From assembly GCF_010499245.1 (NCBI RefSeq), contig NZ_JAAGOW010000001.1, forward strand, positions 1,426,001-1,490,000: a DNA stretch of 64,000 nucleotides, read 5' to 3'. This stretch comes from Variovorax sp. WS11. GTDB taxonomy: Bacteria > Pseudomonadota > Gammaproteobacteria > Burkholderiales > Burkholderiaceae_C. The translations under genes and the position numbers were made by a program. Below the pieces are notes generated by a model that was not told the origin of the DNA, made no database searches, and worked only from the letters and a program-made list of their open reading frames with translations. Shown here piece by piece: positions 29,872 to 38,579 of this stretch (within the stretch, counting starts at the first letter, position 1; every line of letters begins with the position of its first letter).

Positions 29872-30081
29872 TCAGCTGGGCTGGAGCGGAGCGTCCGGCG
29901 ATTGAGGTCCCTGTGCGGACTCCTGCTGTTGCTGCTGCTGCGGCATGCCCACCGCGCTCAGGCCGCGCTTCGCAATGCCCTTGACCAGGTGCCGCGGGAC
30001 GTGATGGGCCTTGGCCAGCAGTGCCAGGGCCTCGCTGCGCGCCGGCTCACAGGCCGGCAGCAGCTTCTGCAATGAACTCAT
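29872..30081 (-). CDS. Small hypothetical protein with poly-Gln tract
   Basis: The product is 69 residues with a helical N-terminal half (SLQKLLPACEPARSEALALLAKAHHVPRH would form amphipathic helices) and a six-Gln run before a Pro/Ser tail. A ribosome site (AGAGGA) precedes the ATG. I do not recognise a family; the call rests on the ribosome site and helix-like pattern only. Confidence 0.45.
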   Translation of the reverse strand: MSSLQKLLPACEPARSEALALLAKAHHVPRHLVKGIAKRGLSAVGMPQQQQQQESAQGPQSPDAPLQPS

Positions 30082-30288
30082 GTGGTCGTCCTCTTGAGAG
30101 CGCCGGGAAACGAAGACCCTTGGCTATGCGTCGGTGCGACGCAGCACTTCATCGCTGGAAAACGCGGCCCCGGCACGGCCGCGGGAAGGCATTATGAGTC
30201 CGCTGGTGCCGCCGCGCCAGTCAATAGGCCTTGATGCGGTGGTTCCTTTGAGCGCAGCCGGTCTGGGCCGGTCCTCAGAGAGTCCGGC

Positions 30289-30684
30289 TCAACTCGTGCA
30301 GTTCGACACGATCAGGGCCGCGTAGCGAGCCTGCTTTTCAAGCGCGGCAATCTGCTGCGCCGCATCGCCTTCCGTCGTGTCCGCCGGGGCGAGCGCAAGC
30401 TCTCCATTGGGAAACAGGATGAAGTGCGTTCTCTCCGTGCCTGCGCCCGCGCGATTCTTCACGATGGCATAGCCGCATCCGACACGCGTTGCCTTGTTGA
30501 AGATCACCTGCTCGAACGTCGCCGGCTCCCCGCCTCCCAGCTTCTCTTGCACCGCGTCCCTCACCTGTCGAACCGGAATCATGTAAGTGGAGGCCCACCA
30601 ACCCGTGACGACAACCGCGAACACGGCGATGCCGAATGCCGCAGCGAAGAATGCTCGGAACCAACGCGAGTCCAGGAATGCCAT
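30289..30684 (-). CDS. Membrane-anchored hypothetical protein
   Basis: The product is 131 residues with one N-terminal membrane helix (FRAFFAAAFGIAVFAVVVTGW) and a soluble part of about 100 residues that would face the periplasm. It contains two cysteines (VGCGYA and SNCTS) and the segment FILFPNGELALAPADT. A GTG two codons upstream (30690) is an alternative start. It is the last gene of the GC-rich chromosomal segment before the integrase. Confidence 0.6.
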   Translation of the reverse strand: MAFLDSRWFRAFFAAAFGIAVFAVVVTGWWASTYMIPVRQVRDAVQEKLGGGEPATFEQVIFNKATRVGCGYAIVKNRAGAGTERTHFILFPNGELALAPADTTEGDAAQQIAALEKQARYAALIVSNCTS

Positions 30685-30802
30685 GCTCACCTCATTGAAG
30701 CCGCGTCAGGCCTCCCGATCCTGGATGCCCAACTGGCGGAGAGTGTGGCCGCCTCATCCTAACTGCAACAGCATACAAAGGCAACCATCAAAGTACAAAA
30801 AC

Positions 30803-30814
30803 TGTTTATAAACA
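30803..30814. promoter_or_regulatory. Palindrome TGTTTATAAACA upstream of integrase
   Basis: A perfect 12-base AT-rich palindrome lies about 100 bases before the integrase start. It could be an operator or an arm site for the integrase or excisionase. It resembles but does not match a LexA box. Confidence 0.4.
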
Positions 30815-30879
30815 ATAGCCTACAGGCCACATAAGGTGCAATGACGCCCAGCAACGCGCACGCGAGCACAACACATAAA

Positions 30880-30900
30880 GGGGGTAAACTAGGGGGTAAA
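30880..30900 (+). repeat. Direct repeat GGGGGTAAA twice, before integrase
   Basis: Two copies of GGGGGTAAA lie with starts 12 bases apart, immediately upstream of the integrase ATG at 30915. Similar G-run plus TA repeats are often seen just before integrases of this type and may be arm-type binding sites or part of the left end of the element. Confidence 0.5.
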
Positions 30901-30914
30901 TTCTGCCCCGCCCT

Positions 30915-32153
30915 ATGACCCAACACCACCAGCTAACCGACACGGCCGTCCGGGCCAAAACCAAGGGCCCAGGCTACTACCTGGACGGCCGGGGCCTGTA
31001 CCTGCAGGTGGCCCCGGGCGGCAGCCGTTCCTGGCTACTGCGCTACACCATACGCGGCAAAACCCGCGAAATGGGCCTCGGCTCCCTCCTCGACTTTGGG
31101 CTGGCCCGCGCACGCGACCGCGCCCAGCAGGCCCGCGACCTACTCGCCCAAGGCATCGACCCCATCGACCACCGCAACAAGGCGCAAGCGGCGCAGGTTG
31201 TAGCCGAGGCTCAGGCCGCGCAGGCCAGCGTCACCTTTCAGGCCTGCGCGGAGGAATACCACAAGGCGCATGCCGACAACTGGAAGAACGTCAAGCACGG
31301 TGCCCAGTGGATCAACACGCTCAAGGAATACGTCTTCCCAAAGTTTGGCAAGCTGCCCATCCAGCAAGTCGGGAAAGCCGAAGTGCTCAAGGCGTTGACC
31401 CCGATCTGGAAGACCAAGGCGGAAACCGCCAGCCGGGTGTTTCAGCGGATTCGAACGGTCATCAACTATGGGGCGGCCAAGGACTACTGCACTGGTGTAG
31501 ATGGCGAGTTCTGGGCGCAGGTGAAGCTGGCGCTCGGAGCCAATGACCGCGCCCGGAAGGTCGTGCACCACAGTTCCTGCCCGTATGCTCAGGTCGGCGA
31601 CCTGATGTCGAAGGTGCGGGCCAGCACGGCCACGCCGATGGTGCAACTTGCATTCGAGTTCATCGTCCTGACGGCCTCCCGCTCCGGCGAGGTGCGCGGG
31701 GCGCGGTGGTCCGAGTTCGATGCCCACCTGACCCACTGGACCGTACCGGGCGAGCGTATGAAGGCCGGGCGAGATCACAAGGTGCCGTTGTCGAAGAGAG
31801 CCAGGGCGGTGTTGCGACAGGCCCGCGCGCTGCAGGCCGAAAGCGTCGAAGCAGCAGCAGACGGTAAGAGCCTGGAACTGGTGTTTCCGAATCCAGGGGG
31901 CAGGCCTTACAGCGACATGGTCTTCACGCAGTTGCTCCGTCGTCTCGAACTGCCGTACACCATGCACGGGTTCCGCGCAAGCTTTCGGACCTGGGGCATG
32001 GAGGCCACGCAGTACCCCGCCGAGATGCTTGAGTTTGCGTTGGCACACGTCGTTGGCGATCAGACCGTGCGGGCCTATGCACGCAGCGACATGGTGGCAA
32101 GGCGGCTGCAGTTGATGCAGGATTGGGCAGACTACGTTAGCGCCGCCCTCTGA
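30915..32153 (+). CDS. P4-type tyrosine integrase
   Basis: The product is 412 residues. The N-terminal arm-binding domain (GYYLDGRGLYLQVAPGGSRSW, then TREMGLGSLLDFGLARARD) is the DUF4102 type. The catalytic residues of tyrosine recombinases are visible: Arg in ASRSGEVRGARWSEFD, Lys in HKVPLSK, His-x-x-Arg in HGFRASFRTWG, His in LAHVVG and the Tyr in RAYARSDM. It should cut and join the element at its attachment site. No tRNA gene or clear attachment repeat was found next to it, so the site is unknown. It defines the left end of the mobile element. Confidence 0.93.
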   Translation: MTQHHQLTDTAVRAKTKGPGYYLDGRGLYLQVAPGGSRSWLLRYTIRGKTREMGLGSLLDFGLARARDRAQQARDLLAQGIDPIDHRNKAQAAQVVAEAQAAQASVTFQACAEEYHKAHADNWKNVKHGAQWINTLKEYVFPKFGKLPIQQVGKAEVLKALTPIWKTKAETASRVFQRIRTVINYGAAKDYCTGVDGEFWAQVKLALGANDRARKVVHHSSCPYAQVGDLMSKVRASTATPMVQLAFEFIVLTASRSGEVRGARWSEFDAHLTHWTVPGERMKAGRDHKVPLSKRARAVLRQARALQAESVEAAADGKSLELVFPNPGGRPYSDMVFTQLLRRLELPYTMHGFRASFRTWGMEATQYPAEMLEFALAHVVGDQTVRAYARSDMVARRLQLMQDWADYVSAAL

Positions 32154-32631
32154 GCAGTCCTTTCGCATTACTTCCCCCCTTCCTCCCCGAAATGTTCCGC
32201 TTGAACCTGTGAACTCGTCCCTCTGCACCGGAGAGACCGCGTCGATCCTCAAGATATAGTCCCTCGCGGAAAGAGGACTCACGAGGACAACAAGAATGGA
32301 CAACACCACCAAGGGTGCGTGGCTGCTCGCGCAATCTAAGAGCATCGAATCGTTCCAGGGCGCGGGCCGCCTTGAAAACATTCAATACGCAGGTCGCGCC
32401 GGTCGGCTGAGGCTCGCTCGATCTTGGGTGTTTTCGCGGATTTCGTGGGCATCAAGCGAACCACGTTGCCTATCACGATTGCGGACGAGCAAGTCGTGCC
32501 GCCTAGCGGACACACTGCAACTCCAGCTCCAAATCCCACGGGCGCAGTAACCGAGCCGCCAACGCTCGATCAAGCGCAAAAGCCGCTGCTCTAGCAAAAC
32601 GGCCAAGACCCCAACGACTATAGACTTGCCC
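32154..32631. other. Gap with probable remnant of a small gene
   Basis: An ATG at 32296 opens MDNTTKGAWLLAQSKSIES and continues to about 32405. From 32412 the neighbouring frame reads as convincing coding sequence (ARSILGVFADFVGIKRTT, then a Pro/Thr-rich tail) to a stop at about 32594. One base missing near 32410 would explain this. No other gene was seen in these 478 bases. Confidence 0.4.
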
Positions 32632-33456
32632 ATGGCCGCTCCACTGACTGACTCGGTCATCCATGCGATTGCTCGCTTGGTCGACGACGCCCAAACCGAG
32701 ACACGCGCACCCAGTCATTCCGATCTTGAATTCTTGATCAACCGAGCCGGCTTACAGTCGCACGATCCGAAAACCCAAGGCCAAACCTACGTCGGAAAAG
32801 CCAAGCGGATTCGCAGTACGCTGAGTTCGGCGATGGAGACCAACTTCGCGGGTGGCGAGGCCCTAGTGACTGCGCTACTGGCATCGCTGCGCGCCTGTGG
32901 CGGCTTTCGCCCCAGTTCAACCAACTATGTCGGAGCGGAAACCATCGCCAACGCGGTGAGTTGCTTTGCAGCAGAGGGTTGCACTCTCAGCGAAGACGGC
33001 GAACTATTGCCGCAAGTCCTGGAAAACCTCTCAGGCACGGCACTTTCCCAAGCCCTCCAAGCGTATGTCCGCCGCGCCAAGCGCGGCGCGGAAGACGCAG
33101 CACTACTTTCCGGGACAAGCAAGGACTTGCTTGAGGCCACCGCCGCTCACATCTTGATGGAGCGCAACGGCAGCTATCCCCAACGCGCCAACTTCGAGGC
33201 GCTGCTGGGCATGGCATTTGTTGCACTCAAGCTTGCAACGCCGCAACATCCGGTCGAGCCAAACGAGCCACCACAAGCCAAGGCAGAGCGCGCGATGTTC
33301 GCATTGGCTTGTTCGATCAACGGCATGCGCAACAAGCTGGGCAGCGGGCACGGCCGGCCTTGGGTTTCAACAATCACGACTGGCGAAGGCCGCGCGGCGG
33401 TGCAGTTCATGGGCACGATTGCTGAGCGGATGCTCGATGTGCACGCGCGCAGCTAG
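32632..33456 (+). CDS. Abortive-infection-like protein with Abi_C-type C-terminal domain
   Basis: The product is 274 residues. The last 80 residues, with ALACSINGMRNKLGSGHGRP, match the pattern of the abortive infection C-terminal domain, in which an R-N-K-x-G-x-G-H-G motif is conserved; it may act like a HEPN-type nuclease. The N-terminal part is helical and unknown. It stands alone between the integrase and the three-component ABC system, so it may be an independent defence gene. The TTG six bases before the ATG is an alternative start. Confidence 0.72.
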   Translation: MAAPLTDSVIHAIARLVDDAQTETRAPSHSDLEFLINRAGLQSHDPKTQGQTYVGKAKRIRSTLSSAMETNFAGGEALVTALLASLRACGGFRPSSTNYVGAETIANAVSCFAAEGCTLSEDGELLPQVLENLSGTALSQALQAYVRRAKRGAEDAALLSGTSKDLLEATAAHILMERNGSYPQRANFEALLGMAFVALKLATPQHPVEPNEPPQAKAERAMFALACSINGMRNKLGSGHGRPWVSTITTGEGRAAVQFMGTIAERMLDVHARS

Positions 33457-33480
33457 GCCGTGAATCCGTCGCGCAGTCAC

Positions 33481-33505
33481 GGCTCCCGCGGCTCCCGCGG
33501 CTCCC
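33481..33505 (+). repeat. Tandem 9-base repeat GGCTCCCGC
   Basis: Two full copies of GGCTCCCGC and GGCTCCC of a third follow the Abi_C gene, upstream of the ABC system. A role is not apparent. Confidence 0.7.
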
Positions 33506-33590
33506 ACACGCAAACGCGATCGAGGTGCAGCAGTCCTAGTCCTGCCACATTTGCGCGGCACCGCCGCAAGTAGTGACTGAAAGAGAGGCG

Positions 33591-34808
33591 ATGAGCAATA
33601 AAGAATCAGGAAGCCACTCCGCGGAAGGCGCGGCGCTTGGCTTCTATTTTCAATCTCTCTACGCATTGCGAGCAGTCCTTGAGCAACCGCATGACGACGC
33701 AGCGGTCTGCCTGGAGCGCCTCGACGACGTCGAGGTCGTCTCCAACGGAGAACCCCTGCTTGCCCAGCTTAAGCACTCCATAGCGGCCAAGCCTTCGGCG
33801 GTCACGTTGGCCTCGCGGGCCCTATGGCGCACCTTTAAAGCTTGGATCGACGTTCTGCCGCGACTGGTGCTGGAAGAAACCCGATTTCAGCTCGTCACGG
33901 TTGCGCCGCTGGGCGCAAAAGATGCCCTCGCGGTCTTGCTCGATGAAACCGCCGACCGAGGCCCGTTGCGCGCCTTGCTCGTGCTGGAAGCACAACGAGT
34001 GGTTCAGGAGCACGAGGCTGCGCGAGTGTCAAGCAGCCTGCCACTGCCGCACGGGGACCGAATTGCAGGCTGCACCGCGTTCCTGCAACTAGGCAAACCC
34101 AGGCAGGAAGCCTTGCTGGCCAGAATGACCGTGCGCCCTGGTGCGAGCAATATCGCTGCCATTTCCGATGACATCACTGCCCAGTTGGTGAATTTCCCCC
34201 CCGACAAACGCCCCGCAATCTGCGTGCGCCTTATCGAATGGTGGGATTTGCAGGTGATCTTTACCCTATGCGGTAAGCGCGAACGTTTCATCGGAAAGAT
34301 CGAAGTCCAACAGAAGATCGCCGAGCTCGCAGGCGAGATCGAGCGGGATGAACTGTTGCCTGACTTCGAAACGGCGCTACAGCCCGATGACCATGAACCG
34401 AACTCCATGATCGCAAGGCAAATCGAACTCGTAGGTGGAACGCGCAGCGACGTTCGGGTTGCGGTGCGCGAGGAGTGGCGTGCGCGGGCTCAGCGGCACA
34501 AGTGGTGCTCGGCACGCCTCGACATGGCAGTGCGCATTGACCTGTACGACAAGGTGCTGCAGGAAGCCTGGCGTGACAGGCATGAGCGCATGGTCGAGGA
34601 TTGCGAAGGATGTGACGATGCGAACAAGCGCAAGTCAGGCCATCAGTTGCTGCGGTGGTCGTACGAAGTCGCGCACACCGAGGTGCGTCCTTTCGCCAAC
34701 AATTGGAGCGCGAGCTACTACGTGCGCGGCACCTACCAAGTGCTAGCCATCGAATTGCAGGTTGGGTGGCACCCGCAGTTCAAGGACTTGCTGGGACAGA
34801 CCGCATGA
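33591..34808 (+). CDS. ABC-three-component system effector with nuclease-like N-terminus
   Basis: The product is 405 residues. The first 100 residues have the layout of a Cap4/DUF4297-like restriction endonuclease fold: EGAALGFYFQSLYALRAVL, then ERLDDVEVV and a later QLKHSI (acidic residue, Asp and the Q-x-K core), then the LWRTFKAWIDVLP helix. The rest is a large helical region without a known name. It is the first gene of a three-gene unit and overlaps the next by ATGA. In the ABC-3C class the variable first component carries the damaging activity, here probably DNA cleavage. A ribosome site (AGAGAGG) precedes the ATG. Confidence 0.78.
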   Translation: MSNKESGSHSAEGAALGFYFQSLYALRAVLEQPHDDAAVCLERLDDVEVVSNGEPLLAQLKHSIAAKPSAVTLASRALWRTFKAWIDVLPRLVLEETRFQLVTVAPLGAKDALAVLLDETADRGPLRALLVLEAQRVVQEHEAARVSSSLPLPHGDRIAGCTAFLQLGKPRQEALLARMTVRPGASNIAAISDDITAQLVNFPPDKRPAICVRLIEWWDLQVIFTLCGKRERFIGKIEVQQKIAELAGEIERDELLPDFETALQPDDHEPNSMIARQIELVGGTRSDVRVAVREEWRARAQRHKWCSARLDMAVRIDLYDKVLQEAWRDRHERMVEDCEGCDDANKRKSGHQLLRWSYEVAHTEVRPFANNWSASYYVRGTYQVLAIELQVGWHPQFKDLLGQTA

Positions 34809-35281
34809 AGGTAGCGCACGACATCCACGCCGAGACCAATCCCGCGTTCTGCGCTGTTGTGCTCGCTCAATTCTGTGAGGCGCATCAACAGCACTTGGAA
34901 CGCAAGGCCGCGTTAGTCACGGCTTACTTGGTGCTTCCGATCGCACTGTCGGAGGACTTAGCGGCAACTTTTGAGGGATGCAACAAGAGTACGGGCCTGC
35001 TGGTGTGGCTTGAGCGTAGCCCACGTGTGCTGTCTGGCCTCTCCGGACGGGTGAATGCCACTCTGGCGGTGACCACCGAGGCGATACGCTTTGGCTGCAT
35101 CGCGGGCCTGTTGCGTCTCGAAGCTGAGGCCTCAATCGCTTCAGCGAACACAAAAATGCCCCCGGCGGTGGTCGCCGGGATAGCTGGCAGCGCGCTTAAG
35201 CGGGCCCGGCTGCTTGGTAGTTGGTTCTCCGGAGCCGGCTCCGCGCGCGCCGTGATCGAAGCAATGGGGGTGTCCGTATGA
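34805..35281 (+). CDS. ABC-three-component system middle component
   Basis: The product is 158 residues and mostly helical, with the [16 protein letters not shown] start typical of ABC-3C middle components and the segment [22 protein letters not shown]. It presumably links the effector to the ATPase. It overlaps both neighbours by ATGA, so the three proteins are likely made in fixed proportions. The name rests on gene order and on the NPA-start pattern. Confidence 0.78.
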   Translation: MKVAHDIHAETNPAFCAVVLAQFCEAHQQHLERKAALVTAYLVLPIALSEDLAATFEGCNKSTGLLVWLERSPRVLSGLSGRVNATLAVTTEAIRFGCIAGLLRLEAEASIASANTKMPPAVVAGIAGSALKRARLLGSWFSGAGSARAVIEAMGVSV

Positions 35282-37317
35282 CGCGATGGAACGTTGAGAG
35301 AATTTTTTTCATAGGGCTTGATGGGGCATTCCGCGACATTGAGTTAGACGTGGGCCAGGTCAATGTAATCACCGGTGCTTCGGGAACAGGCAAGTCGGCC
35401 GTGATCAAGGCGCTGGACTACTGCCTTGGCTCCTCTCGTTGCGAACTGCCGGTGTACGTGAAACGCCATTGTTTAGCGGTCGGAGTCAAATGGCTGCGCG
35501 GCCGCGACGAGTTGATCGTTGGCCGACTCGTGCCGCCAGTGGGCCAGCGAACGAGCGACCATATGTTCTTCACTTCTGGTCGGGGTCTGTCTGTGCCGCG
35601 TCGCATCGATCAGTTCGAAGGCCGCACCACCGTCGATGCGGCCAAAGCAATGTTGGAGCGCGCCTTTGGCATTGGGGACCAGGAAAAAGGGCTCCAGTTA
35701 GTGCCGGGGCGCGAACCGCGCGACCGCGCGACGGTGCGCCACGTTACGCCCTACGTGTTCGTGACGAAGGAAGTCATCGACAGCGAGACGGTGCTTCTGC
35801 ACGGATTGGATGACAACCGAAAAGCCAGCGGGATTGTCGCAACCATGCCGTATTTCCTGGGGGTCAGCACAGAAGCATCAGCCGCCGCTGAGCGCCGTCT
35901 GCGGCAGGCGCGCAAGGCATTGGAAATTGAGACAGCTCGCGAGGACGCTCGGCGCGCCAACGACACGCTGGTGAAACAGCGGGCTCGTATCCTACTGACA
36001 GAGGCGCGTCAGATTGGGCTTGCACCTGAGCCGCCCGCTCAGGCGGACGAAATCGAGCTACTAACGCTGATCCGGGAGGCACTGCACGCCAATGTGGGCT
36101 CGGTCCAGTACCCTAGCGAGGGTGAGTTGGGCACGCTGAACGAGCGGCGGCGCGCGGTGCTGAGCGAGCTCAATCAGACCAAACGGGAACATCGCGCAAT
36201 GACCGCAGCCGCCAACGAATCGCATGGCTTCCAGAGCGCAGTCAGCCGTCAGTATGACAAGCTCCGAATTGCCGAACACTTGAAGCTGCTCGATTTGCCA
36301 TCGACGTGCCCCGTCTGCGAGGCGGACACCGAAGCAGGCGCGGCTGCGGCGCAGGCCTTGAAATCATCTTTGGAAATGATCCGCGCGGAGAGCAGCGAAG
36401 TTGGTCGTATTCGGCCGCAGCTGGACGCGCGGGTTGGCACGCTGGCCGACAAGATCATGGAACTCAGTTCGACCTTGAGAGAACTCGACGCCAGCATCGC
36501 TTCCGCCCTAAGCCAGATCCAGGAAGGCAAACGACTGGCCGATTTGGCACAGGTGCAGGCACATTTTCGAGGCAAGGCCAGCTTCTTTCTCGAAACGTTG
36601 GATGATCAACTGCTTCGTCCCGGCAAGGATCTGAGCGGGCTGCGCGATGAGATTGCTGCACTGGAAGCCCAGGTAGACAACGACAGCCGGCGCATACGTT
36701 TGCAGCGCGCGGAAGCGACAGTATCTCGATTCGCCTCCGAGGCGTTCGCCGAGCTTCCAAAGGAAGAACCATGCGTGGACGCGGAACTGCAGTTCTCCGC
36801 GCGGGAGCCGCAGGTCAGCGTCGTCGAACCAGGCCCCGGTGGCGCCATTCTGTCAATGGCGGACGTGGGATCGGACCAAAACTATCTAGCCGTGCATGTC
36901 GCATTTGCCTTTGGTTTGCAGCGATTTTTCGAAAATGAACGTCGCCCCGTGCCAGGACTGCTTGTGCTAGATCAACTCAGTCGCCCCTATTTTCCGAACA
37001 GAGGAGAAGAGCAGACTGATGACGCTGCACAGGCCGCCTTCGACCCCCAGGACGACCCGGAGTCTGCTGAGGACCAGAGGGGGCGCGATGTAGTTCCAAT
37101 CAGCTTGGTCGATGAGGATTTTCAAGCCATGCGCCAGCACATCGACTTCCTCTTCAAGGAGGTCGAGGCGCGCAGGGGTATGCAGGTCCTTTTGTTGGAG
37201 CACGCCTATTTTGTGGACGACCCCCGGTACGTGCGCGCCACCAAGGAGCGTTGGACACGTGCATCGGGAAATGCACTGATCCCTAAATACTGGAAGCGCC
37301 GCCCGGACTCCAGATAG
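35278..37317 (+). CDS. ABC-three-component system ATPase (DUF3732, Rad50-like)
   Basis: The product is 679 residues. The Walker A motif [16 protein letters not shown] lies near residue 33. Long coiled-coil arms follow, with a zinc-hook-like CPVCEAD near residue 345. The second half of the ATPase has [22 protein letters not shown] (signature region), then [13 protein letters not shown] (Walker B) and LLLEHAYF (switch His). This is the DUF3732 layout of the ABC-3C conflict systems. It probably senses an invader-related DNA or RNA structure and triggers the effector. It ends the three-gene unit. Confidence 0.88.
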   Translation: MTRWNVERIFFIGLDGAFRDIELDVGQVNVITGASGTGKSAVIKALDYCLGSSRCELPVYVKRHCLAVGVKWLRGRDELIVGRLVPPVGQRTSDHMFFTSGRGLSVPRRIDQFEGRTTVDAAKAMLERAFGIGDQEKGLQLVPGREPRDRATVRHVTPYVFVTKEVIDSETVLLHGLDDNRKASGIVATMPYFLGVSTEASAAAERRLRQARKALEIETAREDARRANDTLVKQRARILLTEARQIGLAPEPPAQADEIELLTLIREALHANVGSVQYPSEGELGTLNERRRAVLSELNQTKREHRAMTAAANESHGFQSAVSRQYDKLRIAEHLKLLDLPSTCPVCEADTEAGAAAAQALKSSLEMIRAESSEVGRIRPQLDARVGTLADKIMELSSTLRELDASIASALSQIQEGKRLADLAQVQAHFRGKASFFLETLDDQLLRPGKDLSGLRDEIAALEAQVDNDSRRIRLQRAEATVSRFASEAFAELPKEEPCVDAELQFSAREPQVSVVEPGPGGAILSMADVGSDQNYLAVHVAFAFGLQRFFENERRPVPGLLVLDQLSRPYFPNRGEEQTDDAAQAAFDPQDDPESAEDQRGRDVVPISLVDEDFQAMRQHIDFLFKEVEARRGMQVLLLEHAYFVDDPRYVRATKERWTRASGNALIPKYWKRRPDSR

Positions 37318-37448
37318 CGGAAAGGCATCGACATGACTGCAGGAGCTTGAAATGCATGTCTCCGCGATGACTGCCAACGGTCGGGGTCGACAACTCGCAA
37401 TTCGGGAGTCGACGTTCAGCCAAGACTCAGAAAAAGAAATAAGAACCA

Positions 37449-38324
37449 ATGTCCTTTGACCGCTGGCAATGCGCCTGGCCCCGCACTTGGCCGTATGCTG
37501 TTTTCAAGAAGCACCACACTGAACTCAACGACCTGTACTGGAGTCAGGCGGCGGCGGCGAATCACGCTATGGCGACCGTAGGCGCAACGCACGGCACGGA
37601 TGACTTAACGGCCATCCTTAAGATTCCGCCGGCAAACGCGAGGCGCATTGCATCTTCCGCTCAGAAGTGGCAATCTCAGTTCAAGGAAAGTCAGAACTGG
37701 ATTCGGTTGAATGCGCTGGTGGCGCTGTGTGGATATTTGGAGACCTACATCCACGCGGTTGGTACCTTGGCTCTCACCTCCGATCCCGGTGTTCTAATCT
37801 CCTCGCCAAGGGCAGTTGACGGCCTCAGCCTCGTTAAGCGAGAGGCTCTCCCGGATCTATCTGAACACATCACGGGCCTGACCAAAGGGGCTTGGTCGGA
37901 TCGGGTCAGAAAGTACAGAAGTCTCTTTGGAACAGTGCCGGCCACCCTCGAAAAGAACGTCAGCGAGCTTGACGCTATTCGGAAATTGCGGAATGGCGTT
38001 GGTCACTCTTTTGGCCGCCTCATCCATGAGTACCGGAGTCCGCTACTGTTGAAACCGTTGCCCGTTCAGCGCCTTGCCGAGGAACGCCTCCAACGCTGGC
38101 TTGGTGTAGTTGATGACTGCGTAAGTGCCATTGAAGACCATCTACGCTCAGCTCATATCGGAGCGGTAGAAGGACTCCTGAATTACCACGCATGGGACAA
38201 GACATTTTACGCTGGACATACTTCGGAGGAGAAAGCCTTTCGTGCACAGTTTCCGGACGCGCAGGGCAGTCCGCCTTCGGCTAAATACTTCCGTTCCCTT
38301 ATCGCCTACTTTCGTAGTGCCTGA
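37449..38324 (+). CDS. Hypothetical protein with HEPN-like R-x4-H motif
   Basis: The product is 291 residues and almost all helical. The segment IRKLRNGVGHSFGR near residue 178 has the R-N-x-x-x-H spacing of HEPN ribonucleases (Arg, Asn/Asp, then His after four residues), and the helix before it (VSELDAIRKLRN) also fits. This class of helical RNases is common in defence islands. It begins 131 bases after the ATPase gene and has its own start. It may be a separate toxin or a partner of the ABC system. The HEPN call is an inference. Confidence 0.6.
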   Translation: MSFDRWQCAWPRTWPYAVFKKHHTELNDLYWSQAAAANHAMATVGATHGTDDLTAILKIPPANARRIASSAQKWQSQFKESQNWIRLNALVALCGYLETYIHAVGTLALTSDPGVLISSPRAVDGLSLVKREALPDLSEHITGLTKGAWSDRVRKYRSLFGTVPATLEKNVSELDAIRKLRNGVGHSFGRLIHEYRSPLLLKPLPVQRLAEERLQRWLGVVDDCVSAIEDHLRSAHIGAVEGLLNYHAWDKTFYAGHTSEEKAFRAQFPDAQGSPPSAKYFRSLIAYFRSA

Positions 38325-38579
38325 CCCGAAGGAGTCTGATGTGGTGATCTTGGTCCTGGGTGGCAATCCAAGTAGGCCGGGTGCGAAGCAGTGGGTCGCA
38401 GAGGCCCAATCTTCTGACCGTCGCTGCGAGCTGTGCCAAACGGCGGTTGTACGTCGTGGGCCAATCGCGATGACTGGCGCAAGTTTCCATACTTCAGTGA
38501 TAGCGCGGCGTTTCTTGCGACGGAGTAGGGGCTCCAGTCCGCCCCGCAACCGGTTCTTCAGCCAGTTGAACTAGTCATC
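38325..38579. other. Gap, nothing convincing found
   Basis: Several short open frames cross this 255-base gap but none has a ribosome site or a recognisable motif. Confidence 0.4.

Noticed and set aside
30803..30814. Possible LexA box before the integrase
   Set aside because: TGTTTATAAACA is a palindrome but lacks the CTGT-N8-ACAG spacing.
30690..30914. Possible tRNA or tmRNA gene as integration site
   Set aside because: No cloverleaf, anticodon arm or CCA-type end could be formed beside the integrase.
33481..33505. Possible CRISPR array
   Set aside because: The repeats are only nine bases long, directly adjacent and without spacers; no other array-like structure was seen in the window.
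38242..38574. A 110-residue plus-strand gene
   Set aside because: It overlaps the end of the HEPN-like gene in another frame, has high Arg/Ser content and no ribosome site.
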